Source: an uncultured Lachnospiraceae bacterium
GTDB lineage: Bacteria > Bacillota > Clostridia > Lachnospirales > Lachnospiraceae
Direction: 5' to 3'
DNA length: 64,000 nt
NCBI GenBank assembly: GCA_910586355.1
Contig: CAJUHJ010000009.1
Span: forward strand, 1 to 64,000
Shown: positions 1 to 8,568 of the stretch, piece after piece
Position numbering within the stretch: the stretch's first letter is position 1
Layout: each line of letters opens with the position of its first letter
The notes under the pieces: generated by a model
Seen by the model: only the letters and a program-made list of their open reading frames with translations
The model's database searches: none
Told to the model about the DNA's origin: nothing
Translations under genes and position numbers: made by a program

Positions 1-11
1 ATTACTATTTG

Positions 12-33
12 TGCCGCCAACTGAAAGGCGGCG
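12..33. other. Short GC-rich hairpin before the first gene
   Basis: GCCGCC and GGCGGC form a perfect 6-bp stem around an 8-base loop about 15 bases before the start codon at 48. No U-tract follows in the plus direction. It could be the end of a terminator belonging to an upstream gene outside the window, or a structure in the leader of the first gene. Confidence 0.35.
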
Positions 34-47
34 GAATGGAGATTATT

Positions 48-1205
48 ATGAAACATTTTTTAATTTTTGCATTAAAGCCTGTCTGCTACAACTCTTATCT
101 TTATTTTGCTGATTCGCTTGTAAAGGCGCTTACGCAAAACGGAGCTTTTGCTAAGTTGTTTTCTCCAAAAGAAAACACGCCGCAGGCGCTTGAAACTTTG
201 ATTGGGAAATCGTATGACGCTGTGTTTGATTTTAATTCTGATCTTCCTCGTTTTAAAATGGACGACGGCAGTTATTTTTTAGATCAGATCCATGCGCCAT
301 TTTATGATATTATATTGGATCATCCACTTTATCACCACGATACGTTAAAACAGAAAATTTCCAATTTTCATGTGCTTTGTCTGGACGAAAACCATAAATC
401 GTATATCAAAGAACACTATCCCCATATTTCTTCGGTTCATCTTTTTCTTATGACGGGAGAAGATATTTCTGAAAACAAGAATTATCCCAAAAAAGAAATC
501 GACGTTTTATTTCCAGGAACTTATACAGATTACAGGCAGGTGGAAGATTCTATTCAGAAATGCCCGGCATTTCTTTCCGATTTAACGAAAAAATTAATTG
601 ACCTTATGCTTTCTGATACTTCTTTGACACAAGAAGCGGCGCTTCGTATTCTTTTGCCTTCATTAGAAGAAGCCGAGATTATCGAAGAGACGTTTCCGCT
701 CCATATGCAGGCATGTTTTTTATGCGATACTTATTTAAGGGCATGGAAAAGGGAACAACTGCTTTTTCATCTTGCAAAAAAGAATGTCAGACTCACGCTC
801 TGCGGAAACGGATGGAGAAAATCACCGCTTACAGATTTTTCACAAATCAAAGTGATAGATGATACTTCTTTTGGGGAAACTTTTACATTATTTCGAAGAG
901 CAAAAATCACTTTAAACCTGCTGCCTGAATTTAAAAACGGTGCGCATGACAGAATATATTCTGCAATGTTAAATCACAGTCTTTGTGCAACAGATTCTTC
1001 ACCGCTTTTAAAACGGCAGTTTGAACATGAAAAAGAAATCCTATTCTATGATTTTAAAGATATAGACAGCCTGTCAGAGAAAATATTTCATCTGCTTGCT
1101 TCTGAAAACCAGCTTGCCCAATTATCGCAGAATGGATATTATAAGGCAAAAAAAGACCACTCGTGGCAAACACGAGCGGCCGGACTGCTTGACTTATTTC
1201 ACTAG
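48..1205 (+). CDS. CgeB-like glycosyltransferase family protein
   Basis: This 385-residue soluble protein resembles the CgeB/DUF3880-type glycosyltransferases, which have a variable N-terminal half and a GT-B nucleotide-sugar half. The C-terminal part carries the family's typical pattern: a loop near NLLPEFKNGAHDRIYSAML, then the acceptor-side helix with a conserved serine/aspartate pair (ATDSSPLL). I chose the ATG at 48 because GGAG lies six bases before it; the reading frame stays open upstream to a TTG at 9, which lacks a good ribosome site. Relatives transfer sugars onto spore coat, flagellar or surface proteins. The donor and acceptor cannot be read from the sequence. The stop lies one base from the stop of the convergent DUF6033-like gene. 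Confidence 0.7.
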   Translation: MKHFLIFALKPVCYNSYLYFADSLVKALTQNGAFAKLFSPKENTPQALETLIGKSYDAVFDFNSDLPRFKMDDGSYFLDQIHAPFYDIILDHPLYHHDTLKQKISNFHVLCLDENHKSYIKEHYPHISSVHLFLMTGEDISENKNYPKKEIDVLFPGTYTDYRQVEDSIQKCPAFLSDLTKKLIDLMLSDTSLTQEAALRILLPSLEEAEIIEETFPLHMQACFLCDTYLRAWKREQLLFHLAKKNVRLTLCGNGWRKSPLTDFSQIKVIDDTSFGETFTLFRRAKITLNLLPEFKNGAHDRIYSAMLNHSLCATDSSPLLKRQFEHEKEILFYDFKDIDSLSEKIFHLLASENQLAQLSQNGYYKAKKDHSWQTRAAGLLDLFH

Positions 1206-1206
1206 T

Positions 1207-1944
1207 TTAACCATAAAAATCTAAATTGCCTCCAACCCACGATTCTTCTTTAGTACGTACATAATCGCTCATTCCAAGATAAATCGTGTCGTTGATTTTC
1301 TTTATCAATTCTTCTATGGAGGATGCTGTCACCATTATAGTATCCTCTTCTTTCCAGTCTTGTTCAAATTTTGCTTCTTCTTCTTTTTCGGCTTTCTTTT
1401 TCTCTGCCTGTTTTTCTTCTGCGGCTTTTTTGGCTTCTTTCTTTTCTGCTGCTTTTTTCTCTATGCGTTTCTTTTGTGCTGCAAGAGACTTATCAATTAC
1501 TGCAAAAAATGACGCCGTCCCTTCTTTCACCTGCATACCGTATGTTTTCACACTGGATGCGTTGGTCGAAAGACTGCTCTTTAACTGGGAGAGCTGGTTT
1601 GTCGCGCCGCTTATAATTGCTTCGTACTGTTTACGGTATTTTTCATCTTCGGCCATGCGCTCTATTTTTTCCGTATCAATCAAAACTACCATACGGTTTG
1701 CGTTGGCATATTTTCCGGCATTTGCCTGCGCTTCTGCTTTTTTGTCTTCACTTACCAAAATAAAATCCATATTGGAATATTTCTGTTTTAATTTTGCATA
1801 ATACTTCGCTGCTTTCTCGCTCAATTCTGGAGAGCCGATTGTCGCGCCGCCTACTTTTGTCTTTTTCACGTCTGTTTTTTTGGTTTCTGTCTTTTCCGTT
1901 GGCATATAACTGCCTGCTACGTCTGCTTGTGTTACCTGATTCAT
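1207..1944 (-). CDS. DUF6033-like protein with Lys/Ala/Glu-rich coiled coil
   Basis: This 245-residue protein has no signal peptide or membrane segment. A globular part (about residues 40-150) contains YAKLKQKYSNMDFILVS and an MVVLIDTEKIERMAEDE segment. A strongly charged helix rich in Lys, Ala and Glu (about 155-195) follows and is probably a coiled coil. The layout matches what I remember of DUF6033, a family of unknown function in Lachnospiraceae and related clostridia, but this is recall only. AGGAGG lies seven bases before the ATG, so the start is firm. The gene is convergent with the CgeB-like glycosyltransferase. No function is known to me. Confidence 0.6.
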   Translation of the reverse strand: MNQVTQADVAGSYMPTEKTETKKTDVKKTKVGGATIGSPELSEKAAKYYAKLKQKYSNMDFILVSEDKKAEAQANAGKYANANRMVVLIDTEKIERMAEDEKYRKQYEAIISGATNQLSQLKSSLSTNASSVKTYGMQVKEGTASFFAVIDKSLAAQKKRIEKKAAEKKEAKKAAEEKQAEKKKAEKEEEAKFEQDWKEEDTIMVTASSIEELIKKINDTIYLGMSDYVRTKEESWVGGNLDFYG

Positions 1945-2002
1945 CTCATATCCTCCTTGAACTGAATTTGTAATTCCATTTACCAGACAGGCTTTTCCTG
2001 CA

Positions 2003-2041
2003 ATATAAAAACCGATATACCTGTTCGTTAGATATATCGGC
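2003..2041 (-). terminator. Rho-independent terminator after the transketolase genes
   Basis: On the minus strand CCGATATA and TATATCGG form an 8-bp stem (2012-2019 with 2033-2040), followed by TTTTTATAT. It sits just after the stop of the transketolase C-terminal subunit and would end that operon. Confidence 0.75.
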
Positions 2042-2057
2042 TCTTTTCCATAAATTG

Positions 2058-3023
2058 TTAATCGTTTTTCAAAGTCTCTTTGATTTGATGATAAATTCCT
2101 TCTGCATCCAGCTCAAACTTATGCAAAAGTTCAACTGCCGGACCGGACACTCCATATACGTCCCGCATCCCTAGCCGGGTTACTTTCGTCGGGCAATTCT
2201 CACTTAAGGTCTCTGATACGGCGGAACCAAGACCTCCAATAATGGAATGTTCTTCTACCGTAAATACTCTGCCCGTCTTAGCTGCCGAAGATACGACAAG
2301 CGCTTCATCAAGCGGCTTAATTGTATGAATATTAATCAGTTCCACATCGATTCCGTCTTTTGCAAGCATATCACACGCATAGAGCGCTTCTACTACGCAT
2401 AAGCCCGTTGCAAAAACCGTAACGTCTTTTCCTTCTCTTAAGATAATCCCTTTTCCAAGTTCAAATTTATAATCTTCTCTATCATTAAAAACCGGAACTG
2501 CCAGTCTGCCAAACCTCATATAAACGGGTCCTTTATGTGCATAAGCGGCTCTTACGGCTGCCTGTGCTTCTATATTATCGCTTGGATTGATAATCATCAT
2601 ACCCGGTATGCTGCGCATTAAAGCAATATCTTCATTGCATTGGTGGGTTGCTCCATCTTCGCCAACGGAAATACCTGCGTGGGAAGCCCCGATTTTTACG
2701 TTTAATCCAGGATAGCCGATTGAATTGCGAATCTGTTCATATGCGCGTCCCGATACAAACATTGCAAACGAACTGATAAACGGCACTTTACCGCTTGCCG
2801 CCAGTCCTGCTGCAATTCCTGCCATATTCGCTTCTGCAATGCCACAGTTGATATGCCTGTCCGGAAAAGCTTTTGCAAACATATTTGTCTTTGTTGCTGC
2901 TGCAAGGTCTGCATCCAATACCACTATATTCTCATTTTCTTTTCCAAGCTCCACTAAAGTTTGTCCGTATCCTTCCCTAGTGGCAATCTTTGGCAGTTCT
3001 TCTAACTTTCTGCTTATCGGCAT
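2058..3023 (-). CDS. Transketolase, C-terminal subunit
   Basis: This 321-residue protein carries the pyrimidine-binding and C-terminal domains of a transketolase. The two halves are separate genes here, as in many clostridia and archaea. Transketolase moves two-carbon ketol units between sugar phosphates in the non-oxidative pentose phosphate pathway, using thiamine diphosphate. Visible features are GIAEANMAGIAAGLAASGK and the segment SHAGISVGEDGATHQ near residues 110-130, both typical of the pyrimidine domain. The C-terminal domain includes FTVEEHSIIGGLGSAV. The start overlaps the end of the N-terminal subunit gene by 10 bases, so the pair is translationally linked and probably assembles as a heterotetramer. 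Some related split proteins are annotated as transketolase-like without proven substrate. Confidence 0.88.
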   Translation of the reverse strand: MPISRKLEELPKIATREGYGQTLVELGKENENIVVLDADLAAATKTNMFAKAFPDRHINCGIAEANMAGIAAGLAASGKVPFISSFAMFVSGRAYEQIRNSIGYPGLNVKIGASHAGISVGEDGATHQCNEDIALMRSIPGMMIINPSDNIEAQAAVRAAYAHKGPVYMRFGRLAVPVFNDREDYKFELGKGIILREGKDVTVFATGLCVVEALYACDMLAKDGIDVELINIHTIKPLDEALVVSSAAKTGRVFTVEEHSIIGGLGSAVSETLSENCPTKVTRLGMRDVYGVSGPAVELLHKFELDAEGIYHQIKETLKND

Positions 3024-3847
3024 AACGCTTCCCCCTCTTTCCTTAAGTCTTCCACTGCAACTTCATATTCTTCCTTTTTCGGCGCTTTTCCATGCCATTC
3101 TGCAATATCTTCCATAAAGGAAACCCCTTTTCCCTTTAACGTATTGGCAATAATTGCAGTAGGCATTCCTTTCGTTTCACGCGCTTCTTTAAAAGCAGCT
3201 TCTATTTCGTCAAAATTATGTCCGTCAATCGTAATTGTATGGAAATTAAATGCCTGAAACTTCTGGGCAATCGGATATGGAGAACACACCTCTTCTACTT
3301 TTCCGTCAATCTGAAGTTTATTGTGATCGACTATGACAACAAGATTATCCAGTTTACGATGGCCGGCAAACATTGACGCTTCCCAAATCTGTCCTTCCTG
3401 AATTTCTCCGTCTCCGCATAACGCATACACACGGTACTCTTTCCCATCCATTTTCCCTGCAAGCGCCATTCCAACTGCCGCCGACAGGCCTTGTCCCAAA
3501 GAACCCGTAGACATATCTACTCCGGGAACACATTTCATATCCGGATGTCCCTGCAGGTAACTTCCGACATGCCGAAGCGTTACCAAATCTTCTACCGGAA
3601 AAAAACCACGATACGCAAGCGCTGCATAAAGTCCCGGAGCAGTATGCCCCTTAGATAATACGAAGCGATCGCGGGATTCCATTTTCGGATGTTTTGGGTC
3701 GACATTCAGCTCTTTAAAATACAGGTACGTAAACAAATCTGCTGCTGACAGGGAGCCTCCCGGATGCCCTGCTTTTGCGCTGTAAATAGAATCCACAATT
3801 CCTTTACGTACATTAAGTGCCATCTTCTTTAGTTCCAGTCTGTCCAT
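3014..3847 (-). CDS. Transketolase, N-terminal (TPP-binding) subunit
   Basis: This 277-residue protein is the diphosphate-binding half of transketolase. The thiamine diphosphate motif is clear: GDGEIQEGQIWEASMFAG, with the Asn further on in VDHNKLQIDG. Other family segments are AGHPGGSLSAADL near the N-terminus and SKGHTAPGLYAALA. I chose the ATG at 3847 because GGAG lies seven bases before it; a GTG one codon upstream is also in frame. The gene is first in the pair, behind a promoter at 3929-3956. It works with the C-terminal subunit encoded immediately downstream. Confidence 0.9.
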   Translation of the reverse strand: MDRLELKKMALNVRKGIVDSIYSAKAGHPGGSLSAADLFTYLYFKELNVDPKHPKMESRDRFVLSKGHTAPGLYAALAYRGFFPVEDLVTLRHVGSYLQGHPDMKCVPGVDMSTGSLGQGLSAAVGMALAGKMDGKEYRVYALCGDGEIQEGQIWEASMFAGHRKLDNLVVIVDHNKLQIDGKVEEVCSPYPIAQKFQAFNFHTITIDGHNFDEIEAAFKEARETKGMPTAIIANTLKGKGVSFMEDIAEWHGKAPKKEEYEVAVEDLRKEGEALCR

Positions 3848-3928
3848 CACTGCTCTCCTTTTCCTTTCAACCTATATTGACTCGCATAACGGTTTTATAT
3901 CATAAAATATAAAAAACACTTCATCAAG

Positions 3929-3956
3929 ATTATACCCTATACTTCTATTTTTACAA
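3929..3956 (-). promoter_or_regulatory. Sigma-A-type promoter for the transketolase pair
   Basis: On the minus strand TTGTAA (3956-3951), a 16-base spacer and TATAAT (3934-3929) lie about 80 bases before the transketolase start. A long AT-rich leader follows. Confidence 0.6.
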
Positions 3957-3974
3957 GCAGTTTTTTTTAAATTC

Positions 3975-4685
3975 TTAAATTTTAATTAAATCTTTTACCA
4001 CTTCCCCGGCAATCAAAAGACCTGCCACAGGCGGAACAAACGCCGTACTTCCAGGGATTCTGCTATCGTTTTCCCCTCTTTGCCATTCGCTGTGAATACC
4101 CATCGGTTTTTCTTCCGAATATACCACTTTTAACGACTTTACCCCGCGTTTTTTTAGTTCCCGCCGCATCACTTTTGCCAACGGACAGGCCTTTGTCTGA
4201 TAAATATCCGCTACGCGAAACAGGCTTGCATCCAGTTTATTGCCGGCTCCCATACAGCTGATAATTGGAATATGATTCTCCTGCGCTTTTTGTACTAATG
4301 CCAGTTTTGCAGTTACCGTATCCACAGCGTCTACAATATAATCGTATTCATCAAAAGGAAATTCCCCTGCATTTTCCGGAAGAAAAAAACGTTTATAGAT
4401 ACGAATATCTGCCGATGGATGAATGTCTAACATACGTTCTTTCATTACCTGCGTTTTATCACGCCCAATTGTTGATTTTAGTGCAATTATCTGCCGATTC
4501 AAATTGGTGATGCTTATTGTATCTTTATCAATTAAATCAAATGCGCCCACACCGCTTCTGATAAGCGCTTCACAGACATATCCTCCCACGCCGCCGATAC
4601 CAAATACGGCTACGCGGGAATTATGAAGCCTTTCAATGGCTGTTTTTCCCAAAAGCATTTCTGTTCTCTCAAACTGTCCCTGCAT
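3975..4685 (-). CDS. tcdA: tRNA threonylcarbamoyladenosine dehydratase
   Basis: This 236-residue protein belongs to the ThiF/E1-like superfamily, TcdA (CsdL/YgdL) branch. It uses ATP to dehydrate t6A37 in ANN-decoding tRNAs to the cyclic form ct6A. The nucleotide-binding glycine loop is GIGGVGGYVCEALIRSGVG near residues 30-48. The family helix with DKDTISITNLNRQI follows, then the DYIVDAVDTVTAKL segment. The C-terminal part with PGSTAFVPPVAGLLIAGEV fits TcdA well. GGAGG lies five bases before the ATG. The gene follows the L,D-transpeptidase after 27 bases and may be read from the same promoter. Confidence 0.88.
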   Translation of the reverse strand: MQGQFERTEMLLGKTAIERLHNSRVAVFGIGGVGGYVCEALIRSGVGAFDLIDKDTISITNLNRQIIALKSTIGRDKTQVMKERMLDIHPSADIRIYKRFFLPENAGEFPFDEYDYIVDAVDTVTAKLALVQKAQENHIPIISCMGAGNKLDASLFRVADIYQTKACPLAKVMRRELKKRGVKSLKVVYSEEKPMGIHSEWQRGENDSRIPGSTAFVPPVAGLLIAGEVVKDLIKI

Positions 4686-4712
4686 AATCCCTCCTGTCAG
4701 CCGTTAAAATCT

Positions 4713-6347
4713 CTACTGCGGCTGTTGTTCTACCGGAGCCGCGGGCGGTATCTGCGCCTTTTGCGCCGCCAGCTCTGCTTCTGACGCTAATAAAAGATCA
4801 TAATTGGGCACCTGGGCTTGTCCCGACGGTGGAAGCGCATTGTAAAGCTTCCTTGCTTCTGTAATAACGGGCTCGCTTTCTAATGTTACTGCGCCAATAC
4901 TGTTAATTAGGCTCACGACTCTCGCCGCATCCTGTGCGACTGCAGCCGGACTTTCTGTTCCAGGCAGCGTATAAACAATGACCGGATCGCCCTGCTCAAT
5001 ATTTTCAAATATTTTCTTTGCCGCGCTTGCCGGAAGATTGATACATCCGTGGGAACCGCTGGTTTTATAAATGCTTCCGCCAAAACTTCTTCTCCAGGAA
5101 GCGTCGTGCATCCCAACATTATTGCAGTACGGCATCCAGTAATCTACCGGAGAAGCATAATTTTCACCTCTAAGTACGGCGTCTTCCTGCTTATATGTCA
5201 ATCCATAAATTCCTGTCGGCGTATCATAATTTTTTGACAGATTACCAGACACAAAATCACTTTCTACAATCAGGCTGCCATTTTTATAAAAAAACAAATG
5301 CTGCGCTGTCAGATTAATCTCAACATAAGTATCTCCATAATCATGTTCGCCATGACTGTTTGCAGTTTGGGAATAAATCAATTCCCGCTCTAAGGATTTC
5401 CCTGCTTTTATGTCTTTTAAAATCTGCTCCTTTTCTCCTTCTTTATCCACTTTCCAGCCGTAATCCCCAGCCGTAATATCAACCGTTTTTTGATAAGAAG
5501 TATTTAACGTATGTTTCCGGAAAACTGTATTATAAGAAGATGCAAGACTGTCTGCATAATCTTTTACCGCTTCTTCATCAATCGTCACTTCACTGCCGTT
5601 TACTCTCATCCATTCATGTGTAACGCTGCCGTCAAGCGTTTCTTTTTTCTCGCCAATACGATATGTCAATGTGACGCCTGTGTACTGATTCAAGGTATTC
5701 GTCACCTTTTTCAATGTTTCGTCTTCTGATGTTACATTTGGTTTGACATAACAATCTGTTTCCTCTAACGATACGGTTTCTTTTAAATTGTTTACTGCCT
5801 CGCTAAGTGTAGAAACTAACTGATTTCTTTTTATTTTGCTTCCAAGTTCTTCTGGAATAATTTTATATCCATCTTCCGAATAGTCCGAACAATAAGCGTC
5901 TTTGGGGCTTTTCTGGTTCTTTTTTAGCATAAAAGAAAATTCATCTGCTTTTGATTCTAATTTTTCCTTATCAAAACTGACAATCGTCTCTTCTTCTAAT
6001 TCCTGAGAAGAAAACAACGCCGCCGGCCAAATATAAGGATTTTGTGCTTTCATGCAGTTTAAAATACTGTCTCCAAACTCCGGCGCAAGTGAAATATCCG
6101 CTCCGTTTAAGACTTCTGTCTCTCCTCTTGTCTCTATCTGCAATGCGTATCTGTCTATTTCTTCTGTAATCATATCCTCTACCTGTTTTTGGGTTTTTCC
6201 TGAAACAGACATTCCATTTAAGGTAGTAGATGGCAGAAAATGACTATGAAAATAAACAGCCGGCCCAAAATAGACGACTGACGCCACAACAAGAATGAGT
6301 ACAACTATTTTTACCGGAAACTTTCGTTTTTTTTCTGTCGGTTCCAT
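4713..6347 (-). CDS. Membrane-anchored L,D-transpeptidase (YkuD) with peptidoglycan-binding domain
   Basis: This 544-residue protein forms 3-3 peptidoglycan cross-links or attaches proteins to the wall. It has a single N-terminal membrane anchor (about residues 14-35) and a large extracellular region resembling the PG_binding_4 domains found in front of YkuD domains. The YkuD catalytic domain has the full HX(14-17)SHGC motif: the His of GMHDASWRR and SGSHGCINLP near residue 432, with Cys as nucleophile. A Pro/Ala/Gln-rich C-terminal tail follows. The ATG at 6347 is preceded by AGGAGG at nine bases; the longer reading frame to 6446 would begin inside the promoter, so it is rejected. The gene is divergent from the PAP2 gene and shares a regulatory region with it. 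Confidence 0.88.
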   Translation of the reverse strand: MEPTEKKRKFPVKIVVLILVVASVVYFGPAVYFHSHFLPSTTLNGMSVSGKTQKQVEDMITEEIDRYALQIETRGETEVLNGADISLAPEFGDSILNCMKAQNPYIWPAALFSSQELEEETIVSFDKEKLESKADEFSFMLKKNQKSPKDAYCSDYSEDGYKIIPEELGSKIKRNQLVSTLSEAVNNLKETVSLEETDCYVKPNVTSEDETLKKVTNTLNQYTGVTLTYRIGEKKETLDGSVTHEWMRVNGSEVTIDEEAVKDYADSLASSYNTVFRKHTLNTSYQKTVDITAGDYGWKVDKEGEKEQILKDIKAGKSLERELIYSQTANSHGEHDYGDTYVEINLTAQHLFFYKNGSLIVESDFVSGNLSKNYDTPTGIYGLTYKQEDAVLRGENYASPVDYWMPYCNNVGMHDASWRRSFGGSIYKTSGSHGCINLPASAAKKIFENIEQGDPVIVYTLPGTESPAAVAQDAARVVSLINSIGAVTLESEPVITEARKLYNALPPSGQAQVPNYDLLLASEAELAAQKAQIPPAAPVEQQPQ

Positions 6348-6437
6348 ATCCCGATTCCTCCTATATACAATATACTGTCTGGTTGATTCTATTCCTATGT
6401 ATATACGTTTGTTCCTGCTTTCATGTCCAACATGTTT

Positions 6438-6465
6438 ATTATACAATCTCGTCCTGCTTTGTCAA
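6438..6465 (-). promoter_or_regulatory. Strong sigma-A-type promoter for the L,D-transpeptidase
   Basis: On the minus strand a consensus TTGACA (6465-6460), 16-base spacer and consensus TATAAT (6443-6438) lie about 90 bases before the start codon. Confidence 0.78.
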
Positions 6466-6488
6466 ATAGAAAATTATTGTCATATTTT

Positions 6489-6505
6489 CTTAAGATTACC
6501 TTAAT
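6489..6505. promoter_or_regulatory. CiaR/PhoB-like direct repeat between two envelope promoters
   Basis: CTTAAG, five bases, CTTAAT: an 11-base-period direct repeat (TTAA-N7-TTAA) of the type bound by OmpR/PhoB-family response regulators, and close to the pneumococcal CiaR consensus NTTAAG-N5-NTTAAG. It lies 24-27 bases from the -35 elements of both divergent promoters. A second copy of the pattern is at 14673-14689. Binding is inferred only. Confidence 0.4.
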
Positions 6506-6531
6506 TTTTATGAAAAAAATTAAAATTAAGA

Positions 6532-6560
6532 TTGTAGCATAAAAACACCTGTGCTATAAT
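6532..6560 (+). promoter_or_regulatory. Sigma-A-type promoter for the PAP2 gene
   Basis: TTGTAG (6532-6537), 17-base spacer, TATAAT (6555-6560), about 45-55 bases before the start codon. Confidence 0.7.
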
Positions 6561-6613
6561 TCATTTCGAAAAGCATACTATTTATAAGGATTATAAAGTA
6601 AAGGGTGAATATT

Positions 6614-7324
6614 TTGAATCTACCAACCGTAAAAAGACATACATGGAAAAACAAAGTTTCTCTTTTTTTCCAAAAATATAAACACGGCTTGCTGTTATTG
6701 TATTTTCTGGTATATTTTCCATGGTTTAACTGGCTGGAACGGACAGTAACCAACCGTTTTCATATTATACACATGACAATTGACGATTTTATTCCCTTTG
6801 TCGAATACTTTATTGTGCCGTATCTGTTGTGGTTTGTATATGTAGCCGCAGCCATTTTTTATTTTTTGTTTAAAAATAAAGAAGACTTTTGCCGGTTATG
6901 TATTTTTTTATTTGTCGGAATGACTGTTTTTTTAATTATTTCTACGGTATATCCCAACGGCCACCATCTGAGGCCGACAGTATTTGAACATGACAATATT
7001 TTTGTAGATTTCGTACGTATCTTATACAAAACAGACACGCCGACCAATTTATTTCCCAGTATCCATGTCTATAATTCCATTGGGGTCAACATTGCCGTCT
7101 GGCACAGTGAAAACTTCAAACAGCATAAACTGCTGCGTATAGGATCGTTCCTTTTCATGACAAGCATCATTTTATCTACTGTATTTTTAAAACAGCACTC
7201 TGTTTTTGACGTTATCACAGGAATTGTATTTGCTGTTTTTATGTATACGTTCGTCTACACAAGAAATACGGTACGCGTAGGAGCGTCAAAAACTTCTCTG
7301 GCAGACCATGTCAGAAGGGTATAA
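6614..7324 (+). CDS. PAP2-family membrane phosphatase
   Basis: This polytopic membrane protein of 236 residues has about six hydrophobic segments and belongs to the PAP2 (type 2 phosphatidic acid phosphatase) superfamily. The PSxH motif is visible as NLFPSIHVYNS and the third motif as KQHSVFDVITGIV. The first motif is degenerate, with an RP in HHLRPTVF. Members dephosphorylate lipid phosphates such as phosphatidate or undecaprenyl pyrophosphate; the PSIHV form is common in clostridial members. The start is uncertain: a TTG at 6614 has AAAGGG at eight bases, while a GTG at 6605 is in frame but has its purines too close. The gene ends at a strong bidirectional terminator and is divergent from the L,D-transpeptidase. 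Confidence 0.8.
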   Translation: MNLPTVKRHTWKNKVSLFFQKYKHGLLLLYFLVYFPWFNWLERTVTNRFHIIHMTIDDFIPFVEYFIVPYLLWFVYVAAAIFYFLFKNKEDFCRLCIFLFVGMTVFLIISTVYPNGHHLRPTVFEHDNIFVDFVRILYKTDTPTNLFPSIHVYNSIGVNIAVWHSENFKQHKLLRIGSFLFMTSIILSTVFLKQHSVFDVITGIVFAVFMYTFVYTRNTVRVGASKTSLADHVRRV

Positions 7325-7325
7325 G

Positions 7326-7376
7326 AATGCAGGCTGCCGCAAGAGAACTACTCTTTGCGGCAGCCTGCATTTTTAC
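7326..7376. terminator. Strong bidirectional terminator between PAP2 and aldo/keto reductase genes
   Basis: A stem of about 19 bp with one bulge (ATGCAGGCTGCCGCAA on each arm, outer ends at 7327 and 7370) is flanked by a T-run on the plus side and A-residues on the other. It serves both converging genes and overlaps the stop codon of the minus-strand gene. Confidence 0.88.
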
Positions 7377-8551
7377 CATAACCGAAACAATGCAATTGCC
7401 TTTGCCGCCGCTTTATACGGCAGCGTCTCCAGCTCTTTTACTGCTCTTTTTAATTCCTTTCGAATTTCAATCTGCTGCGGACAGTGTGTCTCGCATTTCC
7501 CACATCCTATGCACATCGACGCGCTGCTTTGATTTTTACGAAACGCCGTACACTGCAAATACTCTTTTCTCGCCCCGCTTTTGGATTCAGAATACATCTC
7601 ATTGTAACAACGGAATGTCACCGGAATATCGACGCCTTTTGGACAGGGCATACAATATCCGCAGCCCGTACAGGCTACTTTGACGCTTTTTTGAATTTCC
7701 TCTTTTACGCGGCCGACAAGCGCCTCGTCTTCTGCCGAAAAATGACCGCAGACTGCTTTTTCTGCTGTTTTTATATTCTCTTTAATCATCTCTATCGAAT
7801 TCATGCCGGAAAGCACGCATGTTACTTCCGGCTGGTTATAAAGCCAGCGGAATGCAAGTTCCGCCGGAGTCCGGTGCAGACTGTCCTGTTCAAATAACTG
7901 TTTTGCACTTTTGGGCAAAAGATTGACCAGACGCCCGCCCCGCAAAGGCTCCATAATGATAACTGGAATTCCCTTCTTTGCCGCATAGTGCAGTCCTTCT
8001 CTTCCCGCCTGGCTGTGCTCATCCATATAATTATACTGAATCTGGCAAAAATCCCAGTCGTAAACATCAATAAGCTGCTGAAACATTGCCGTATGCCCAT
8101 GATAGGAAAATCCAATATTCCGGATGGCTCCGCTTTTTTTCTTTTCTGCAATCCATTCCTCTATTCCCATTTTCTTTAATTTTTTCCAGGTATCCGTATC
8201 TGTCAGCATGTGCATCAGATAATAATCAATATAATCCGTCTTTAACCTGCGAAGCTCTTCCTGAAACGTCTTTTCCACGCCTTCCATGGATTTTATCATA
8301 TAATGCGGAAGTTTTGTTGCAAGAAATACGTTTCTGCGGCATTTATTTTTGTATAAAATCTCTCCAACCGCCGCTTCACTTCCTGGATAAATATATGCAG
8401 TATCCAAATAATTTACGCCATTTTCAATTGCATACATCAATTCTCGTTCTGCTTTTTCTATATCAATACTGCCGCCTTTTCTGGTAAAACGCATACAGCC
8501 ATATCCCAGCACAGACAGCTCGTTCCCTTTTTTATCTCTGCGATACTGCAT
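7373..8551 (-). CDS. Aldo/keto reductase with C-terminal 4Fe-4S ferredoxin domain
   Basis: This 392-residue oxidoreductase has an aldo/keto reductase TIM barrel (about residues 1-275) joined to a ferredoxin-like domain. In the barrel the catalytic Asp and Tyr are in NYLDTAYIYPGSEA, the Lys in FLATKLPH and the His in DYYLMHML. The C-terminal part has two cysteine clusters, CTGCGYCMPCPKGVDIP and CIGCGKCETHCPQQIEI, so electrons may pass to or from ferredoxin as well as NAD(P)H. Clostridia have many such fusion proteins and their substrates are mostly unknown. I chose the ATG at 8551; a GTG four codons upstream is in frame. The gene follows nadE by 17 bases and is last in the operon. Confidence 0.88.
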   Translation of the reverse strand: MQYRRDKKGNELSVLGYGCMRFTRKGGSIDIEKAERELMYAIENGVNYLDTAYIYPGSEAAVGEILYKNKCRRNVFLATKLPHYMIKSMEGVEKTFQEELRRLKTDYIDYYLMHMLTDTDTWKKLKKMGIEEWIAEKKKSGAIRNIGFSYHGHTAMFQQLIDVYDWDFCQIQYNYMDEHSQAGREGLHYAAKKGIPVIIMEPLRGGRLVNLLPKSAKQLFEQDSLHRTPAELAFRWLYNQPEVTCVLSGMNSIEMIKENIKTAEKAVCGHFSAEDEALVGRVKEEIQKSVKVACTGCGYCMPCPKGVDIPVTFRCYNEMYSESKSGARKEYLQCTAFRKNQSSASMCIGCGKCETHCPQQIEIRKELKRAVKELETLPYKAAAKAIALFRLW

Positions 8552-8568
8552 AGGAGTCCCCACTTTCT

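Noticed and set aside
1286..1801. 171-residue plus-strand open frame, Ser/Phe-rich
   Set aside because: It is the complement of the Lys/Ala/Glu-rich coiled coil of the DUF6033-like gene and has no start signal.
3851..3974. Riboswitch before the transketolase genes
   Set aside because: The leader is AT-rich with no conserved aptamer elements such as a THI box; only a promoter was supported.
6348..6446. Longer start for the L,D-transpeptidase
   Set aside because: It would begin inside the TTGACA/TATAAT promoter; the AGGAGG-preceded ATG at 6347 fits better.
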